This document shows, one piece after another, positions 13,191 through 16,254 of a DNA stretch of 16,254 bases (position 1 is the stretch's first letter; every line of letters begins with the position of its first letter). The stretch comes from 2-12-FULL-42-15 sp964196565 (GTDB lineage Bacteria; Pseudomonadota; Gammaproteobacteria; Coxiellales; Coxiellaceae): contig CAXMUH010000124.1 in assembly GCA_964196565.1 (NCBI GenBank), positions 1-16,254 on the forward strand, written 5' to 3'. The notes beneath the pieces are model-generated. The model saw nothing but the letters and a program-made list of their open reading frames with translations, made no database searches and was not told where the DNA came from. A program made the translations under genes and the position numbers.

Positions 13191-13661
13191 TTACGCACCT
13201 GGTGGGTTAGGTATTTGATAGGATTTAAAATGACATCCGTTGTGCACTGGAGCAACAAATATTGCGCCGACATCATCATACTGCTGGTGTCCCGATAAAC
13301 ATACTTGCATTTTATTTTGAAGTGTTCTTACTGTAGGTGTACTGCCTCCTGAAATACCAAATGACCAGTCCCCTCCTCCATCAGTGCTATATGTTACGAC
13401 TGTGCTGGGATTTCCTGCATAACCTGGAAAATTAATGGTGGCGCTACCACCGCTTTGTCCACCAGCATTCCAAAAACATTTTGATACAGCCTTTGCTGAC
13501 GTGCTGTTAGGAACGCTCAATGACTTTTCGCCATAACCATCGCTTTTATTCACGTTCAGGTAACTTGGTGTGCTATTTACAATACATAAAATGGCAGCAT
13601 ACGAATTCAGGCAGAAGATACCGGCAATAAATAGAATAAATACGTATAAATATTTTTTCAT
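13191..13661 (-). CDS. Small secreted Cys-containing, Gly/Ser-rich protein, unknown function
   Basis: 156 residues with a strong signal peptide (MKKYLYVFILFIAGIFC, likely cut after SYA at 22). The mature part has four Cys (26, 62, 121, 143), enough for two disulfides, a central Gly/Ser-rich stretch (NAGGQSGGSATINF; STDGGGDWSFGISGG) and a Pro-rich end (IPNPPGA). It looks like a small beta-rich exported protein. I recognise no family. AAAGGTG lies five bases before the ATG. It resembles the secreted protein at 8652-9065 in layout (about 115-135 residues mature, four Cys, a hydrophobic strand then Val/Asn right after the signal peptide), without convincing sequence similarity. It lies next to the tnpB fragment, so horizontal origin is possible. 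Confidence 0.82.
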   Translation of the reverse strand: MKKYLYVFILFIAGIFCLNSYAAILCIVNSTPSYLNVNKSDGYGEKSLSVPNSTSAKAVSKCFWNAGGQSGGSATINFPGYAGNPSTVVTYSTDGGGDWSFGISGGSTPTVRTLQNKMQVCLSGHQQYDDVGAIFVAPVHNGCHFKSYQIPNPPGA

Positions 13662-14179
13662 ACTACACCTTTGAAAATATATGAAGCACGATATGTAATA
13701 AGATAACCTGCTTCTGAGTTAGACTTGTATCTTTATGTATAACATAATTATAACATAACTGATCAAATAATACACGGCGCGTGGTTCTATCAATGAATCA
13801 GTAAGTTAGGTGTACTTACATGTAGTTCTTGTAACGTTTACCTGTAGGTGAGCTTGCCTACAACACTTAAAGTATAGGCTCTAAAACTAAATTTTTTCTG
13901 GATTGCTTCACGCTTACTAATATGGCTATAAGCTAGTTTGTAACTTGTGGTTTTTATGAAGCATCGTAGCCTCATCAAGAAGAAATACAAGGTGTCATGT
14001 ATAAGGAATTATTGCTTCATGGCAATACCGTAATTGACAAAAACACTATCTCGTAGCGCCTCATCAAAAAAACGCAGCGTCGCCGCGTAAGAACAGGTGC
14101 GGCTTTGTGCCTTACAAAGAATTAGAACCTGAATTCCCTGATTAAATAGAACATAATTAAGCGTATCTAGTACGCACAG
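13662..14179. other. Non-coding gap with hairpins and a degenerate repeat copy
   Basis: 518 bases without a convincing gene. It contains a hairpin GTAAG/CTTAC (13801-13805 with 13815-13819), a hairpin TGTAGG/CCTACA (13843-13848 with 13857-13862) and, at 14077-14092, a half copy of the GC-rich cruciform repeat. The promoter of the secreted gene at 13661 should lie in its first 150 bases (minus strand). Tiny frames starting at 13957 and 13998 have no family resemblance. Confidence 0.5.
14077..14092. repeat. GC-rich cruciform repeat, degenerate half copy C
   Basis: GCGTCGCCGCGTAAGA matches the right arm and flank of copies A and B (GCGCCGCCGCGTAAGA) at 15 of 16 positions. No matching left arm is found, so this is a decayed half element. 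GTAGCGCC at 14053-14060 also matches copy A (5503-5510). Confidence 0.6.
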
Positions 14180-14434
14180 TTAGAGTGTTACTTTTTTCGT
14201 TACTTGATGGGTTACAGCAGTGGGTGAGGTAAAGTACCCCTTACTCCAATAACAAAACCCATAAGATGTTGTGCAAATGAGGGCAAGCACTGCTGCAATG
14301 GTTATAATATAACCAGCAACTTTCGCCAACGCTGCTCCCTTACCTTGGCAACGATATGCCCATATTAAAAAGGCTATACCTAAGCCAAATGCAAGCAACT
14401 CAACGGTAAATGCCAAGTCTAGTAAAAACATCAT
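14180..14434 (-). CDS. Small two-helix membrane protein, unknown function
   Basis: 84 residues (MMFLLDLAFTVELLAFGLG...). Two TM helices (about 4-24 and 36-58) are separated by a short basic loop (YRCQGKGAALAK), then a short polar tail ends in TKKVTL. The start is at the ATG at 14434 (or 14431), because AAAGGAG (complement of 14442-14448) lies 6-10 bases before these codons. The longer frame to 14524 lacks such a site and adds hydrophilic residues. The topology is like that of small stress or toxin-type membrane proteins, but no family is recognised. Confidence 0.72.
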   Translation of the reverse strand: MMFLLDLAFTVELLAFGLGIAFLIWAYRCQGKGAALAKVAGYIITIAAVLALICTTSYGFCYWSKGYFTSPTAVTHQVTKKVTL

Positions 14435-14930
14435 ATTTTGACTCCTTTCAAAACTTGATTTATAACTCCAGCTAGTATTATAGCAACCAAATGAAAATTT
14501 CAACACATCAGATTGTTTTTGCAATCTTGACTTAGCTCCGAATGGAAAGCTCTGTGGAATATTAGCTAATAAACTTGCCTGGATTCAGGTTGTTGTGTAG
14601 GTTACTGTTTTTAATTGCTTTTGGCGAGAAATAAATATTGTAAGTTATTGAAAATCAACGATTTTAAATATGGACAAAATATGACCAGAATGCTATAGTA
14701 AAGGTAGATTTTTAATTAATTGGTTGATGTCTTGAGTCAATGTTAAAAGTCAGGAGAAGAGCACGCTGTTGTTGTGTGCAGGCCCATAAGCGTAATGTTA
14801 TATGGGAAGCCTAATGCATCACTGTTGTTCACCACTGTAGCGGAAATGGACTTATTACATCAACCTCCTTTTTTAATCCTTGGTTTGCTCTGTATCAGCT
14901 GAGCTGGGATTAGTGTGTGGTTTTTAATTT
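14435..14930. other. Gap with no recognised gene; short hairpins only
   Basis: Mixed AT-rich sequence. Visible structures are a 6-bp hairpin AAAATC-AAC-GATTTT (14651-14665) and CCCATA/TATGGG (14783-14788 with 14801-14806). On the minus strand an AAGGAGG (complement of about 14861-14867) is followed by ATG TAA TAA, which cannot encode a protein. I see no gene, RNA gene or IS end here. Confidence 0.4.
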
Positions 14931-15125
14931 TCAGTCGATTACACTTTTACGATAACGTTGTACAATAACACCTTGGCTGTTATCTGTTATGGTGCCATGA
15001 CTTCCACTGAGGCAGTCACCAAGGTTGAGTAACAGTGATGTTATTAACGACCGTAGGTCATTGCCATCAAGACAATTAACGATATGGTTATTGGTGTAAA
15101 CCGTGGCGGTATATTTGCATTCCAT
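14931..15125 (-). CDS. Small conserved-looking hypothetical protein (64 aa)
   Basis: 64 residues, MECKYTATVYTNNHIVNCLDGNDLRSLITSLL..., with a beta-strand-like N-terminus (YTATVYTNNHIVNC), an amphipathic helix (DLRSLITSLLLNLG) and a second strand region (GTITDNSQGVIVQRYRK). The alternating pattern, the basic C-terminal RYRKSVID and an AGGGA five bases before the ATG suggest a real alpha/beta mini-domain rather than a chance frame. The layout beta-alpha-beta with a G.I.DN..G turn resembles small hypothetical proteins of Legionella-type genomes, from memory only. No function can be given. It stands alone. Confidence 0.62.
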   Translation of the reverse strand: MECKYTATVYTNNHIVNCLDGNDLRSLITSLLLNLGDCLSGSHGTITDNSQGVIVQRYRKSVID

Positions 15126-15404
15126 GTTAGTCCCTATCCCTTTGTAGATTTCTCATCTTAGAGAACACTAAGAGTACGTAAATTGTCTGCTTAAGTAAAG
15201 TCAGGGGTGTATTTTAATTATCAGTAACAGACTTAAACATTTTGTATCTTGTTCCATTAAATTCAATAAGTTATAAGTTCTTTACAAGGGATACCCACAA
15301 CTTTACTCACACAAATTGTGGAAAAAAATATTTTTGTTGAATTAATCCAATCTTAAACTGCCGATGAAATAGACGTATGTTACTATAACTACCACAGGTA
15401 ATAT
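15126..15404. other. Intergenic region, nothing recognised
   Basis: AT-rich stretch upstream of the small minus-strand gene. One weak hairpin (CTTAG/CTAAG, 15157-15161 with 15168-15172) would lie in that gene's leader. A single DnaA-box-like TGTGGAAAA occurs near 15317. No promoter can be chosen with confidence and no coding frame is supported. Confidence 0.4.
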
Positions 15405-15645
15405 TTAGGTTTTGAATATTGTGTTGAGCCAAGTCAAGATTTTTCCCTCACGCGGCGGCGCAGCGGTTACGATAAGACGCAACGGGTTCTTATTAAGGTA
15501 CCGTTGCGTCTTTTATTAATCCCTGCGCCGCCGCGTAAGAGAAAACCATCTTCGAGCGGCTTTTTAGCCAAAAAGTCAAGACTACCAATGTCAAAGCCCA
15601 TGCTAAAAAGGCCTAATTTCCAAACGCTTTGGGTATATTTGCAGG
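15405..15645. repeat. GC-rich cruciform repeat element, copy B
   Basis: Same organisation as 5373-5595. It has the left flank TTAGGTTTTGAATATTGTG...GCCAAGTCAAG, a perfect 14-bp outer stem (15450-15463 with 15523-15536), a perfect 12-bp inner stem (15474-15485, AAGACGCAACGG, with 15501-15512) and the right flank TAAGAGAAAACCATCTTCGAG. The downstream part (CTAATTTCCAAACGCTT) is separated from the core by about 30 extra bases compared with copy A. It ends about 30 bases before the LysE-family start. Arm differences from copy A are compensated on the opposite arm. Confidence 0.85.
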
Positions 15646-15677
15646 ACAGAATGATATTAACTTAAGGATCTTAAACT

Positions 15678-16254
15678 GTGTGGCACCATATTTTTTATGG
15701 ATTACTATTAGGCTGGGGTGCAGCAATTCCCCTTGGGCCTTTAAATTTTGAAATGATCCGCCGTAATTTACGTTTTGGTACACCACAAGGAATTATGTTG
15801 GGGTTCGGTGCATGCAGTGCGGATTTAACCTACTTAGTATTATTATTGTTGGGTGCGCTGGCGATTTTAACCTACCCGACAGTGTTAATGGTAGTGGGTG
15901 TTTTAGGTTCTCTGGTGTTACTCTGGTTTGGCATTATGGCATTGCGCATGCCGATATTAAAAGAAGCATCCACAACCGAAAAAAATAAATCGCAGAAGAG
16001 TTTGATTGTGCATTGGCTGCAAGGCTATGCTATCACCTTGTTAAACCCATACACGATCATATTTTGGGCATCAGTTGGTGCGCAAGTTGCAGTGATGGCA
16101 TCGCATAGTAGTCAGTTGGCACTTTATTACGTGGCTGCAGGGGTGATCTTGGGAACGGTAAGCTGGGTGCTGGGTTGTAATTATGTTTTGCATTTTACCC
16201 GTCACCGCTTTTCTGCTAGGGTAATGCATTATCTAAATATAGCCGGAGGTATTA
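15678..16254 (+). CDS. LysE-family exporter (3' partial, runs off the window)
   Basis: Open from a GTG at 15678 to the window end (192 codons, no stop). AAGGA (15664-15668) lies nine bases before the GTG. The protein begins WHHIFYGLLLGWGAAIPLGPLNFEMIRRNLRFGTPQG, the LysE/RhtB N-terminal signature (G..aiPLGP followed by a basic loop). At least five hydrophobic helices follow, with LLNPYTIIFWASVGAQ matching the second conserved LysE motif (NP....F). Family members export amino acids or related small molecules across the inner membrane. About 10-20 residues of the usual 200-210 are probably missing. The cruciform repeat copy B lies immediately upstream. Confidence 0.9.
   Translation, partial: MWHHIFYGLLLGWGAAIPLGPLNFEMIRRNLRFGTPQGIMLGFGACSADLTYLVLLLLGALAILTYPTVLMVVGVLGSLVLLWFGIMALRMPILKEASTTEKNKSQKSLIVHWLQGYAITLLNPYTIIFWASVGAQVAVMASHSSQLALYYVAAGVILGTVSWVLGCNYVLHFTRHRFSARVMHYLNIAGGI

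Noticed and set aside
13957..14039. Tiny frames (25 and 19 codons) with an AAGGTG before one ATG
   Set aside because: Too short, no family resemblance, and they overlap in different frames next to a decayed repeat.
14840..14870. Minus-strand AAGGAGG followed by ATG TAA TAA
   Set aside because: The spacing is too short and the start codon is followed at once by a stop; no longer frame uses this site.
15317..15325. DnaA-box-like TGTGGAAAA in an AT-rich stretch, considered as an origin
   Set aside because: A single box with no cluster and no dnaA, dnaN or rep gene nearby; expected by chance in AT-rich DNA.

Overview
The window looks like chromosomal DNA of an AT-rich gammaproteobacterium. A Legionellales-type host (Legionella/Coxiella/Berkiella relatives) is my best guess, from the Pht-like MFS transporter, the YadG/YadH-like exporter, the many small secreted or membrane proteins of unknown function and the palindromic intergenic repeats. 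That assignment is inference; there is no rRNA or tRNA to anchor it.

Left part (1-4849), all on the plus strand and mostly ordinary: the 3' part of a type I secretion membrane-fusion protein (HlyD family), a small RRM protein with its own membrane anchor, an ABC-2 exporter pair (ATPase and permease, YadG/YadH-like) and an Aur1/Ipt1-type PAP2 phosphatase.

Middle (4890-9065), accessory in character: a diverged SRAP/HMCES-like gene, then a segment of about 0.8 kb that looks inserted. It is bounded by 55-bp direct copies of the SRAP-like gene's 3' end and contains a GC-rich cruciform repeat, an orphan HigA-type antitoxin and a 123-bp palindromic element. Beyond it lie a convergent eight-TM protein of unknown function, a secreted protein with the His-Gly and Cys motifs of clan CD (caspase/gingipain-like) peptidases, and a small Cys- and aromatic-rich secreted protein.

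Right-centre (9118-12852), housekeeping-like: a translationally coupled SpmA/SpmB-type pair on the minus strand, and a divergent MFS transporter plus class I aminotransferase operon, plausibly for amino-acid uptake and use.

Right end (12853-16254), low in coding density: a decayed TnpB (IS200/IS605) 3' end with hairpins, another small secreted Cys protein, two very small genes, a degenerate half and a full second copy of the GC-rich cruciform repeat, and the start of a LysE-family exporter cut by the window edge.

The most notable signals are the att-like 55-bp repeats around the orphan antitoxin, the cruciform repeat whose two copies differ by compensating changes, the putative secreted caspase-like peptidase, the SRAP-like protein lacking two usual active-site residues, and the membrane-tethered RRM protein.
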